Shown piece by piece: positions 7,457 to 13,551 of a stretch of 14,909 nt of DNA. This DNA is from an uncultured bacterium. GTDB taxonomy: Bacteria; Hydrogenedentota; Hydrogenedentia; Hydrogenedentales; JAEUWI01. Each line of letters begins with the position of its first letter. Position 1 is the stretch's first letter. The notes under the pieces were generated by a model that did not search any database, was not told the DNA's origin, and saw only the letters and a program-made list of their open reading frames with translations. Where the stretch lies: positions 1 through 14,909 of the forward strand of contig CALAXS010000015.1 in assembly GCA_937895305.1 (NCBI GenBank). Direction: 5' to 3'. Both the position numbers and the translations under genes were made by a program.

Positions 7457-7570
7457 AGCTGAACTTCTGGCATGCACCCTAAGGTCAGGGCGATGGCAGG
7501 GGAATAAAAATTCGGGGGAAACACCCCGATACACACTTTTACGCGCTGCATAAGCGAAGGAGCGAATACC

Positions 7571-8503
7571 ATGAAGAAGCAGGGCTTCACCTTGATTGAA
7601 TTGCTGGTCGTCATTGCCATTATCGGCATCCTGGCCGCCATCCTCTTACCCGCGCTGTCCCGTGCACGGGAAGCGGCTCGTCGGGCAAGTTGCCAGAACA
7701 ATCTGAAACAAATGGGCATCGTACTCAAGATGTATGGTAACGAGTCGAGGGGTGGAAAATATCCGCCACGCGAGACCTACACCTATGTTGAGTCGCCCGG
7801 TGGCAGCGGGAACTTCATCCCTGATGGTGGTGTGGGTGATGATATGATTGTGGATGGCTATGCGATCTATCCTGAATACCTGAGTGACTGGAATGTGCTT
7901 TGGTGTCCTTCCTGGGCAGGGCAGTCTGATGCCATGGAACGTTTTGACGAGAGCAAGGGCAACAGCGACGGCATCATCCAACCCCACGAAATCAGCAAAG
8001 AACCCTATGACTACACCGGGTGGGCCATCATTGACGATGTAAACATACTGGGCAGCCAGGTGGGCGTTATCGGTTCCGGTCCCAACGGGCGTATCGAAGA
8101 GAATGAATATGGCGGAACGCCCTGGCAGGAATTGTGGGTGAACAACGTGGCCACCAACGGCGCGGCCAGTGACGAAGATTTCACGACCAATACCTATTCC
8201 GGTTTGGGCTTTATGAGTGGTGGCGGCGATACGCTCTACCGTCTCAAGGAAGGCATCGAGCGCTTCTTCATCACCGACATCAACAACCCCGCAGGCAGTG
8301 CCCAGGCCCAGAGTACCATACCCATGATGTGGGACCACATCAGCACCAGCGTAGGCGACTTTGCCCATGTACCGGGCGGGGCCAACGTGCTCTACCTGGA
8401 TGGACATGTAACATTCATTCGTTACCCCGGCGATGTCTTCCCCGTAACCGAAGATAGTGCCCGCATCTTCGGTCGTTTCAATAGAGGCTTCAACGGAATT
8501 TAA
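7571..8503 (+). CDS. Type II/IV pseudopilin-like protein, H-X-DG family, paralogue 2
   Basis: A 310-residue paralogue of the gene at 6393, aligning end to end without a gap and about 77% identical by hand count. Only three of the first 52 residues differ, including the start. Peptidase cleavage is expected at MKKQG/FTLIE, before F6. H266 and D277-G278 are conserved, as are C41, C112, the EF-hand-like loop (K129-G-N-S-D-G to E140) and the long conserved blocks EPYDYTGWAI, GSGPNGRIEENE and ITDINNPAGSAQAQS. Differences cluster at 113-128 and 158-166, suggesting surface positions under divergence. GAAGGAG lies eight bases before the ATG. The gene is followed by a strong terminator, closing this pilin pair. 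The two may be subunits of one filament or alternative surface forms; which one cannot be told from sequence. Confidence 0.9.
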   Translation: MKKQGFTLIELLVVIAIIGILAAILLPALSRAREAARRASCQNNLKQMGIVLKMYGNESRGGKYPPRETYTYVESPGGSGNFIPDGGVGDDMIVDGYAIYPEYLSDWNVLWCPSWAGQSDAMERFDESKGNSDGIIQPHEISKEPYDYTGWAIIDDVNILGSQVGVIGSGPNGRIEENEYGGTPWQELWVNNVATNGAASDEDFTTNTYSGLGFMSGGGDTLYRLKEGIERFFITDINNPAGSAQAQSTIPMMWDHISTSVGDFAHVPGGANVLYLDGHVTFIRYPGDVFPVTEDSARIFGRFNRGFNGI

Positions 8504-8528
8504 TTCCGCGACTTATACAGAAAAAACA

Positions 8529-8561
8529 AATCCCCCTGGACAAACTCCGGGGGGATTTTTT
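8529..8561 (+). terminator. Rho-independent terminator after the pilin pair
   Basis: A 12-bp stem (8529-8540 with 8546-8557, one G-U pair) closes the five-base loop CAAAC and runs into six T. It starts 25 bases after the pilin stop codon. This is the strongest terminator in the window. Confidence 0.92.
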
Positions 8562-8574
8562 ATATCATGACAGC

Positions 8575-8597
8575 TCCACTTTTCACCTGAAAGTGGA
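8575..8597 (+). other. Hairpin in the trpS upstream region
   Basis: TCCACTTT (8575-8582) and AAAGTGGA (8590-8597) form an 8-bp stem around a seven-base loop, 65 bases before trpS. There is no T-tract, and the region is too short and lacks the conserved parts for a T-box leader. Its role is unknown; it may simply be chance or part of the 5' untranslated region. Confidence 0.4.
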
Positions 8598-8662
8598 AGC
8601 GCTTATGCCCATTGCGCTATTCTTTCCGCTACCCCAACCGATGTAATGAAGGACCGCTTTTC

Positions 8663-9721
8663 ATGGCTGACAAAAAAGACGTTATTCTATCCGGTATCCG
8701 CCCCACGGGTCGGCTGCACTATGGCAACTATTTCGGGGCCATCACCCATTTCCTGCGCTTGCAGGAGCAGGACGTGAATCGCTTTTACTTCGTGGCGGAT
8801 TACCATGCCTTGACGACGATTCAGGAACGACGCGACATCAGCGCACAAACCATCCACATGCTACGGACCTATATTGCCTGTGGTCTGGATCCGAACGAAT
8901 CGATCATTTATCGCCAGAGTGACCTGCCGTCCACGGCGGAGCTGGCGTTGTTGCTGGGGATGATTACCAACATCGGTCATCTGGAACGGGGCACGACGTA
9001 CAAGGACAAGCTGGGCCAGATTCAAAGCGACCCGAAACAAACGGGCAACCCCTTGTCATACGGTCTTTTAGGCTATCCGGTGCTGATGGCGGCAGACATT
9101 CTCATCGTAAAGGCGGACATCGTGCCTGTGGGCGATGACCAGCGTCAGCATGTTGAAATGGCCTGTGACATCGCAACCAAGTTTAACAGTCGCTTTGGCG
9201 AGACACTGCACATCCCGAAACCCATAGCGCGCAATGCGCTGCGGCTGCCGGGCCTCGATGGTTCGTCGAAGATGGGTAAGTCTGAAAATAACACGCTAGA
9301 TTTGCTGGACGATGAAAAGACGGTATTAAAAAAGGTGAAGGGCGTTCCGACTACCACGGAACCTTCCCCGCTGGGCACCGACAGCAATACACCGGACGAT
9401 GTAATTCCTCTCATGCCACCCGGTGTGGGCGTCCTGTTTCGCTTGCTGGATCTGCTGGCGCCTGCGGAAGTCTTTCAGGAGTTTCTTCAGGAGTATCGGG
9501 ATCAGGGCAAGTTCTACGGTAACCTGAAAAAGAGCGTGGCCCAGCATGTGTCGGAATTCAATGCGCCCATCATCGAACGTTTCAATGACCCCGCGCTGGA
9601 CGATGCACACATACAGGACATCCTGCGCACCAATGCCATGAAGGTAAGCCCCATTGCACTCGACACCGTGGAAGCCTGTCGCGAAGCCATCGGGATTGGT
9701 CGCTCGCTCTACCGGGCCTAG
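8663..9721 (+). CDS. trpS: Tryptophanyl-tRNA synthetase
   Basis: A class I aminoacyl-tRNA synthetase charging tRNA-Trp in the cytosol. The 352-residue product has the HIGH-type signature PTGRLHYGNYFGAI (14-27), the family blocks FVADYHALTT (43-52) and ADILIVKADIVPVGDDQRQHVE, and the KMSKS loop as K203-M-G-K-S207 in SSKMGKSENN. Length is normal for bacterial TrpRS. The frame is open upstream to a TTG at 8612, but ATG at 8663 has AAGGA nine bases upstream and matches the usual N-terminus, so the shorter start is preferred. It stands alone: the pilin terminator isolates it from the left, and repeats follow its stop. No clear promoter, T-box or downstream U-tract terminator was found. Confidence 0.97.
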   Translation: MADKKDVILSGIRPTGRLHYGNYFGAITHFLRLQEQDVNRFYFVADYHALTTIQERRDISAQTIHMLRTYIACGLDPNESIIYRQSDLPSTAELALLLGMITNIGHLERGTTYKDKLGQIQSDPKQTGNPLSYGLLGYPVLMAADILIVKADIVPVGDDQRQHVEMACDIATKFNSRFGETLHIPKPIARNALRLPGLDGSSKMGKSENNTLDLLDDEKTVLKKVKGVPTTTEPSPLGTDSNTPDDVIPLMPPGVGVLFRLLDLLAPAEVFQEFLQEYRDQGKFYGNLKKSVAQHVSEFNAPIIERFNDPALDDAHIQDILRTNAMKVSPIALDTVEACREAIGIGRSLYRA

Positions 9722-9722
9722 A

Positions 9723-9762
9723 CCCTTGCCGGGCGGGCGACAAACAACAGTTGCTTCGACTG
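9723..9762 (+). repeat. 40-bp dispersed repeat, copy B
   Basis: Gapless partner of 6065-6104 (about 33 of 40 identical by eye). It begins two bases after the trpS stop codon and is followed by a minus-oriented palindromic element at 9777. Its position directly against a coding end suggests insertion or retention just outside the gene. Confidence 0.6.
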
Positions 9763-9776
9763 TTAAGCAGTCTGGG

Positions 9777-9879
9777 CCAAGCTAGATTGCCGCGTCGCTC
9801 GTATCTCACTCCTCGCAATGACGGATGAGGTGAAGCGATATCCATGTTTCCCTGTCATCCCCGGCTCGACCGGGGATCC
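9777..9879. repeat. REPIN-like pair between trpS and the NagB-like operon
   Basis: A minus-oriented element (9777-9822), which in reverse reads GTCATTGCGAGGAGTGAG and ends GCAATCTAGCTTGG, is paired with a plus-oriented hairpin at 9854-9879 (arms ATCCCCGG/CCGGGGAT, flanks GTC and CC). Orientation is divergent, as at 6126-6220. The remainder of 9722-9952 shows no gene and no clear terminator for either converging transcript. Confidence 0.65.
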
Positions 9880-9952
9880 CCCCAACGGTATCCAAGCTTT
9901 GCGTCGAAGTATCCATTGGGAAGTTCACGGTCTGAGCAGAATCGGGATTATT

Positions 9953-10909
9953 TTAATTGCACTCCGGTTCCAGCGGGCCTGCCAGTTCACTCAGGTAAAA
10001 GAGCTTACCGGGCAGGGTGGGCATGAAGGTGCTGGGAATCCAGGGCGTGGGCTGGTGGTGGAGTGTCATCCAGAGGGACATCCCCTGCCAGGTCATACCG
10101 CGTCCCAGTGCGCCATCGCAACCCCCAATAATCCGGTCTGATTTCAGGAAGAGTCCCGGACCCACCGTATTGGCGCGACAGGGCACGAGGGTAGTGCGGC
10201 TCTTAAAACTGGTGATGGCGTTCTGCTCGACGGTCATGGGACAGAGGTGCGCAGCGATACGGTACTCATCGGCTTTCCAGGCTTTCAGGGTCTTGTATTC
10301 CCCTGCGAAGTGGGGTTCCCAAAACGCGATGTGGCATGCGCGGCCAATACCAAAAACCGTGACCAGCTTCGCGCCTTTTTTCTTGAGCGCGACGATTTGA
10401 TTTCCAAATTCGGGGAGCGCACGTTTGGTGGCAAAGTGACGTTGTTTTTTCGGCACGGTGAGTTTGCCAAGGGGACCATAGAAGGCGCCTTCCATAGCAT
10501 TTTGAAATGAACCGGGGTCTTTCGCAGGGAGGCTGTTGCCTTTGGCATCGCTCCATTCGTCCATATTAAATCCGTGTACATGAGAGCAGCTCACGTTCCA
10601 GGCCTTGAGAAAATAGACGGCCCAGCGGTACATGCCCATGGGACCGACGGGCAGGATAAAGGCGATTTGCCGCTTGGCCTTGCGTGCTTCGCTAATTTCC
10701 AATGCTATCTCGTGGCCGAGCATGGCATCGAAGTCGTTGAGATTTTCGCACGCTACGGGTTCAAACTTTTTATTCCACCAGGACTGACGTTTCGTAAGTT
10801 GCTCTGGGGGCTGCCCGCAGATTTTGTCGATGGCGTCCAGGTCCCACCCTTCGGGGAAATAGCCTTCGAGCAGGGAATCCTTGATTGTTGTCATTAGATT
10901 GATACCCAT
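9953..10909 (-). CDS. NagB-like sugar-phosphate isomerase/deaminase homologue with altered active site
   Basis: A 318-residue protein of the glucosamine-6-phosphate deaminase / 6-phosphogluconolactonase fold. Recognisable blocks are the phosphate loop FILPVGPMGMYRW (84-96), FNMDEWSD (114-121, with D117 at the place of the NagB general base D72), SFQNAMEGAFYGPL, and GIGRACHIAFWEPH (187-200). In NagB this last motif is usually G-(I/V)-G-x-D-G-H-I-A-F-N-E-P. Here H193 and E198 are kept, but the Asp (D141 of E. coli NagB) is A191 and the Gly is C192. It is longer than typical NagB (about 266). The ATG at 10909 lies 2 bases after the upstream stop, with AGGAG inside the preceding gene, so translation is probably coupled. 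It could be a divergent deaminase, an isomerase, or a sugar-phosphate binding regulator; I cannot choose. Confidence 0.82.
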   Translation of the reverse strand: MGINLMTTIKDSLLEGYFPEGWDLDAIDKICGQPPEQLTKRQSWWNKKFEPVACENLNDFDAMLGHEIALEISEARKAKRQIAFILPVGPMGMYRWAVYFLKAWNVSCSHVHGFNMDEWSDAKGNSLPAKDPGSFQNAMEGAFYGPLGKLTVPKKQRHFATKRALPEFGNQIVALKKKGAKLVTVFGIGRACHIAFWEPHFAGEYKTLKAWKADEYRIAAHLCPMTVEQNAITSFKSRTTLVPCRANTVGPGLFLKSDRIIGGCDGALGRGMTWQGMSLWMTLHHQPTPWIPSTFMPTLPGKLFYLSELAGPLEPECN

Positions 10910-10911
10910 GG

Positions 10912-11616
10912 TTATTCTTCTCCTTTAATGCCAAAGGTTATGCTCTCTTCATCCATCGTGAGTGTACTGATTCGTTCGAGGAAACGACGGACACTCTGGT
11001 CCATATCATCATTCGGTTCCAGCAGATTGCCAAATTGCATCTGGCGAATAGTCGACTCGCTCATTTGGCTTTCGCCCATGTCCAGCCGGGTAATGAACAA
11101 GTACGGCCCTGTGGCATTGGTGCCCGCTTCAAACTCGCCATGCCCGTTGAAATAAGCGCCACTCAGACCCAGCCAGTCCAGCTGTGTTGACGGAAAAGGC
11201 AATGCATCCAGCGGTATACTCAGATCACCACGCAACTGTCCTTCTTCTATGGATAGATGCACCCATTGTCCCATGGGTTGCAGATCATCGCGCTCCTGAA
11301 GCAGGATGTTAAGTTCCTGTGCGGTGAGTGTTACCGTTGCACCCTTGCTGTCGTCGTCCAGTGCCTCAAAGAGCGGTGCGATTTTAGTGTCCAACGCAGC
11401 TGCATCTTCTTCGCTATACTCCACTTTCGGCAATTCGATGGGTTCGGGCGAAGTGAAATCCTGTAGTGCACCCTGCATAAAATTAAAGAGGAGCGCGAGA
11501 ATACCTGCAAGCAGCAGGAAGCCCACAATAAAAAGGCCCAGACACCCAAAGAGACAAAAACTTCCTTTGTCCCGTCTACGTTCCTGGCTGTTTGGCATTC
11601 CGTGTGCTGGACTCAT
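10912..11616 (-). CDS. Single-pass membrane protein of unknown function
   Basis: I do not recognise this family. The 234-residue product has a charged cytoplasmic start with RRR (13-15), one long hydrophobic helix (about 19-46, with two Cys at its start), and an extracytoplasmic domain of about 185 residues. That domain has a strand-rich pattern: VTLTAQELNILL (95-106), VHLSIEEGQLRGDLSIPLDAL, and a C-terminal region rich in Asp and Glu. The pattern of an ElN-type motif followed by alternating strands recalls small lipid-carrier-like or YpmS-like envelope proteins, but this is a guess. The frame is open to 11649; ATG at 11616 lies one base after the upstream stop with GGAAGG before it, so it is preferred. 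It is the middle gene of a three-gene operon. Confidence 0.75.
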   Translation of the reverse strand: MSPAHGMPNSQERRRDKGSFCLFGCLGLFIVGFLLLAGILALLFNFMQGALQDFTSPEPIELPKVEYSEEDAAALDTKIAPLFEALDDDSKGATVTLTAQELNILLQERDDLQPMGQWVHLSIEEGQLRGDLSIPLDALPFPSTQLDWLGLSGAYFNGHGEFEAGTNATGPYLFITRLDMGESQMSESTIRQMQFGNLLEPNDDMDQSVRRFLERISTLTMDEESITFGIKGEE

Positions 11617-11617
11617 A

Positions 11618-11926
11618 CTACTGGTTACCTTCCAATTTCTCTTCGACACTCGCTATTTTATCCGCCATGGTCTGTTCGCGGTCGGTGCGGGTGCCCAGTT
11701 TAATGGTGGTGGTTATTCGTGGCGCGCCAAGGGCGTGTACCGTCTCATGACAGATCTTGACCGCGGCCATTACATCGTCCCACTCCCCTTCGATATTGGT
11801 GCCGTAGGCGTGAAGGTGCGTATCTACGGGTGCTGCTGCCAGGACCTTTTGGCAAGCGGCAATATAGTCTGACAGGGACACACCTACCCCGATGGGGATT
11901 ATGCAGAGATCCATAACAACTTTCAT
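11618..11926 (-). CDS. MTH1187/YkoF-type thiamine-binding-fold protein
   Basis: A 102-residue protein of the UPF0045/MTH1187 family, small ferredoxin-like-fold proteins that form tetramers and in some cases bind thiamine or hydroxymethylpyrimidine. It shows the family pattern: an initial strand ending in IPIGVGVSLSDYI (9-21), then THLHAYGTNIEGEWDDV (36-52), then ITTTIKLGTRTD (71-82). Length is normal. An upstream ATG at 11962 would add 12 residues; the ATG at 11926 has AAAGGAA seven bases before it and gives the standard N-terminus. It is the first gene of the operon with the membrane protein and the NagB-like protein, separated from the next start by one base. No TPP riboswitch is evident upstream. 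The ligand here is unproven. Confidence 0.88.
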   Translation of the reverse strand: MKVVMDLCIIPIGVGVSLSDYIAACQKVLAAAPVDTHLHAYGTNIEGEWDDVMAAVKICHETVHALGAPRITTTIKLGTRTDREQTMADKIASVEEKLEGNQ

Positions 11927-11977
11927 GGGTCTGTTCCTTTGTGTGACTTTGACCGCGTCCATTTCAATGGAGCGTAC

Positions 11978-12006
11978 ATAGTACCGAAGCGCGACGACAC
12001 AGTCTA
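11978..12006 (-). promoter_or_regulatory. Candidate promoter of the three-gene minus operon
   Basis: On the minus strand TAGACT (12001-12006) and TACTAT (11978-11983) are 17 bases apart, about 50 bases upstream of the first start codon. Each matches four of six consensus positions. It lies in the 152-base divergent gap shared with the secreted-protein gene. Confidence 0.3.
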
Positions 12007-12018
12007 GTCAGCACAAGG

Positions 12019-12047
12019 TTGCAAGAAGCGCGGTGTACAGGTACTCT
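12019..12047 (+). promoter_or_regulatory. Candidate promoter of the secreted-protein gene
   Basis: TTGCAA (12019-12024) and TACTCT (12042-12047) are separated by 17 bases, 31 bases upstream of the start codon. The -10 match is weak (three of six). The TTGCAA box is the same as those proposed for fba and the second pilin gene. Confidence 0.28.
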
Positions 12048-12078
12048 TTGCATCAGGTGCAGGAAAAGGAGATAGACC

Positions 12079-12723
12079 ATGCCACAGGGTTTGAAGCAAA
12101 TTATCGGTGCAGTACTGGTATGTACGGCCTTGGTCATTTCCCCGGCGAAGGCGGAGGTGTCGGTGTCGTTGAGCATTTCGGGGGAACCGAGCGAGTTGAT
12201 GGCTATCCTCAACTTGCTGCGGCAGGAGGGCTTTGGCACGGAGAGCATTATTGAGGGGGATGACCCGCTCAAGATTCGGGTGGAGAGCTTTGGGGGACAG
12301 GAGGATGGTCTGCCCGGTGAAAGTGTGGAGGAGATTATGCCTCTTGCAAGTCCGGCAGAACTCCCCCCACCCACTCCGTTATTGTTATTGGCCAATCCGA
12401 TTGTCACACCCAATACCGTGGCCCCTGGTGATACGGCACTGGTATCGCTGGCCTTGATTGATGAGCGTTCTGCGGTGGACACCATCGCCATGACTTTTGA
12501 GGGAAAGAGCTTTGATTTGAGTGATGCGGGCGATAAAGGTGATCAGATTGCCGGGGATGGTATCTGGTCCACCGAGATCGAGGTAGCAGAGATATTAGAG
12601 CCGGGTTCTTATGCATTGGAATTTACCGCATTTGACGCCCACGGCATGCCCGTGATTGCCGATGATTCCGGGGACAGCCCGGTAGCGCTCACAGCCACAA
12701 CTTCATTGGTAGTGCAAAAATAG
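12079..12723 (+). CDS. Secreted protein of unknown function with Ig-like C-terminal domain
   Basis: A 214-residue protein with a Sec signal peptide (hydrophobic about 8-20, likely cleavage after AKA at 23-25). The mature protein begins with a short alpha/beta-like segment (VSVSLSISGEPSELMAIL, about 27-44). A Pro-rich linker (92-101) is followed by a beta-rich domain opening ANPIVTPNTVAPGDTALVSL (105-124). This domain contains the motif D149-A-G-D-K-G-D-Q-I-A-G-D-G-I-W-S164, a G-D-x-x-A-G-D-G pattern common in Ig-like or cadherin-like surface domains and possibly Ca-binding. AAGGAG sits seven bases before the ATG. It is divergent from the NagB-like operon and 51 bases upstream of larB on the same strand. 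I do not know its function; no link to nickel-pincer synthesis is evident beyond proximity. Confidence 0.8.
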   Translation: MPQGLKQIIGAVLVCTALVISPAKAEVSVSLSISGEPSELMAILNLLRQEGFGTESIIEGDDPLKIRVESFGGQEDGLPGESVEEIMPLASPAELPPPTPLLLLANPIVTPNTVAPGDTALVSLALIDERSAVDTIAMTFEGKSFDLSDAGDKGDQIAGDGIWSTEIEVAEILEPGSYALEFTAFDAHGMPVIADDSGDSPVALTATTSLVVQK

Positions 12724-12727
12724 GTCG

Positions 12728-12756
12728 TTGCATAGTATGATGCCGCTCTATTCAAT
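12728..12756 (+). promoter_or_regulatory. Weak candidate promoter of larBC
   Basis: TTGCAT (12728-12733) and TTCAAT (12751-12756) are 17 bases apart in the 51-base gap before larB. If real, larBC has its own promoter; otherwise it is read from the secreted-protein gene, since no terminator lies between. Confidence 0.22.
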
Positions 12757-12774
12757 TTATTACACAGGTAAGCC

Positions 12775-13551
12775 ATGGATCCTGAAAAAGTACAGAAGCT
12801 CCTGAATGCTGTCGCCAGTGGCGCGTTGGAACCCGATGACGCGCTGGCGCAACTTCGTGATCTGCCCTTTGAAGATCTGGGCTATGCAAAGCTGGATCAT
12901 CATCGCAGTCTGCGCAAGGGCTATCCCGAAACTATCTTTGGTGCCGGGAAGACCCCCACACAAATTATTGAGATTGCCCGGCACATGGCGGAAAAGGGCA
13001 CTGTTTTGGCAACGCGCTGTAGTGAAGAATCGCTGACTGCGGTTAAGGATGCGCTGCCGGAAGCCGTCATCCACAAAGCAGCCCGTGCGTTCACCATAAA
13101 CGCCCATAACGTACCCATGCGCAAGGGGTACATCGGTATCGTCTGTGCCGGAACGAGCGACCTGCCTGTGGCGGAAGAGGCCGCCGTTACCTGCGAAACC
13201 CACGGCAGCCCGGTAAAGCGAATTTATGACGTAGGAGTAGCGGGGATTCATCGCCTCTTTGCACAGCGCGGTCTTCTTGATGACGCTACGGTGCTGGTGG
13301 TTTGTGCGGGCATGGAAGGTGCCTTGCCCAGCGTGGTCGCCGGGCTGGTAGATGCACCTGTAATCGCCTGTCCCACCAGCGTGGGCTATGGCGCGAGCTT
13401 TGAAGGCGTCGCGGCCCTCCTGGGCATGCTCAACTCCTGCGCTACCGGGTTGACTGTCGTGAATATCGACAATGGTTTTGGTGCAGCATCCGCCGCGGTG
13501 GCCATACATCGATTGGCCTGTGCTGGCGTGAAGGATGGGGGTGCTTCGTGA
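12775..13551 (+). CDS. larB: Nickel-pincer cofactor biosynthesis protein LarB
   Basis: LarB carboxylates the pyridinium ring of nicotinic acid adenine dinucleotide and releases AMP, giving the dicarboxylate mononucleotide that LarE and LarC turn into the nickel-pincer cofactor. The 258-residue product has the family's N-terminal helical region (1-50, with FGAGKT at 55-60) and a PurE-like C-terminal domain. Visible motifs are GIVCAGTSDLPVAEEA (121-136), CAGMEGALPSVVAGL (177-191), CPTSVGYG (199-206) and LNSCATGL (219-226). C222 matches the cysteine reported to attack the substrate ring in Lactobacillus LarB. Length is normal. The ribosome binding site is weak (AGGT). The stop overlaps the larC GTG start by 4 bases, so the two are translationally coupled. 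larE and a LarA-type racemase are not in the window. Confidence 0.94.
   Translation: MDPEKVQKLLNAVASGALEPDDALAQLRDLPFEDLGYAKLDHHRSLRKGYPETIFGAGKTPTQIIEIARHMAEKGTVLATRCSEESLTAVKDALPEAVIHKAARAFTINAHNVPMRKGYIGIVCAGTSDLPVAEEAAVTCETHGSPVKRIYDVGVAGIHRLFAQRGLLDDATVLVVCAGMEGALPSVVAGLVDAPVIACPTSVGYGASFEGVAALLGMLNSCATGLTVVNIDNGFGAASAAVAIHRLACAGVKDGGAS

Noticed and set aside
6468..8407. Two long minus-strand open frames (6468-7259 and 7646-8407)
   Set aside because: They resemble each other only because they are the complements of the duplicated pilin genes; the plus-strand pilins have signal sequences and ribosome binding sites.
8562..8662. Possible T-box or other riboswitch before trpS
   Set aside because: Only about 100 bases with one simple hairpin; no T-box conserved bulge, specifier loop or antiterminator is visible.
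965..9879. CRISPR array
   Set aside because: The palindromic repeats are scattered, alternate in orientation, vary in sequence and lack regular spacers; no cas gene is present.
11927..12078. Possible TPP riboswitch before the thiamine-binding-fold gene
   Set aside because: The gap is shared with a divergent gene and lacks the conserved TPP core on the minus strand.
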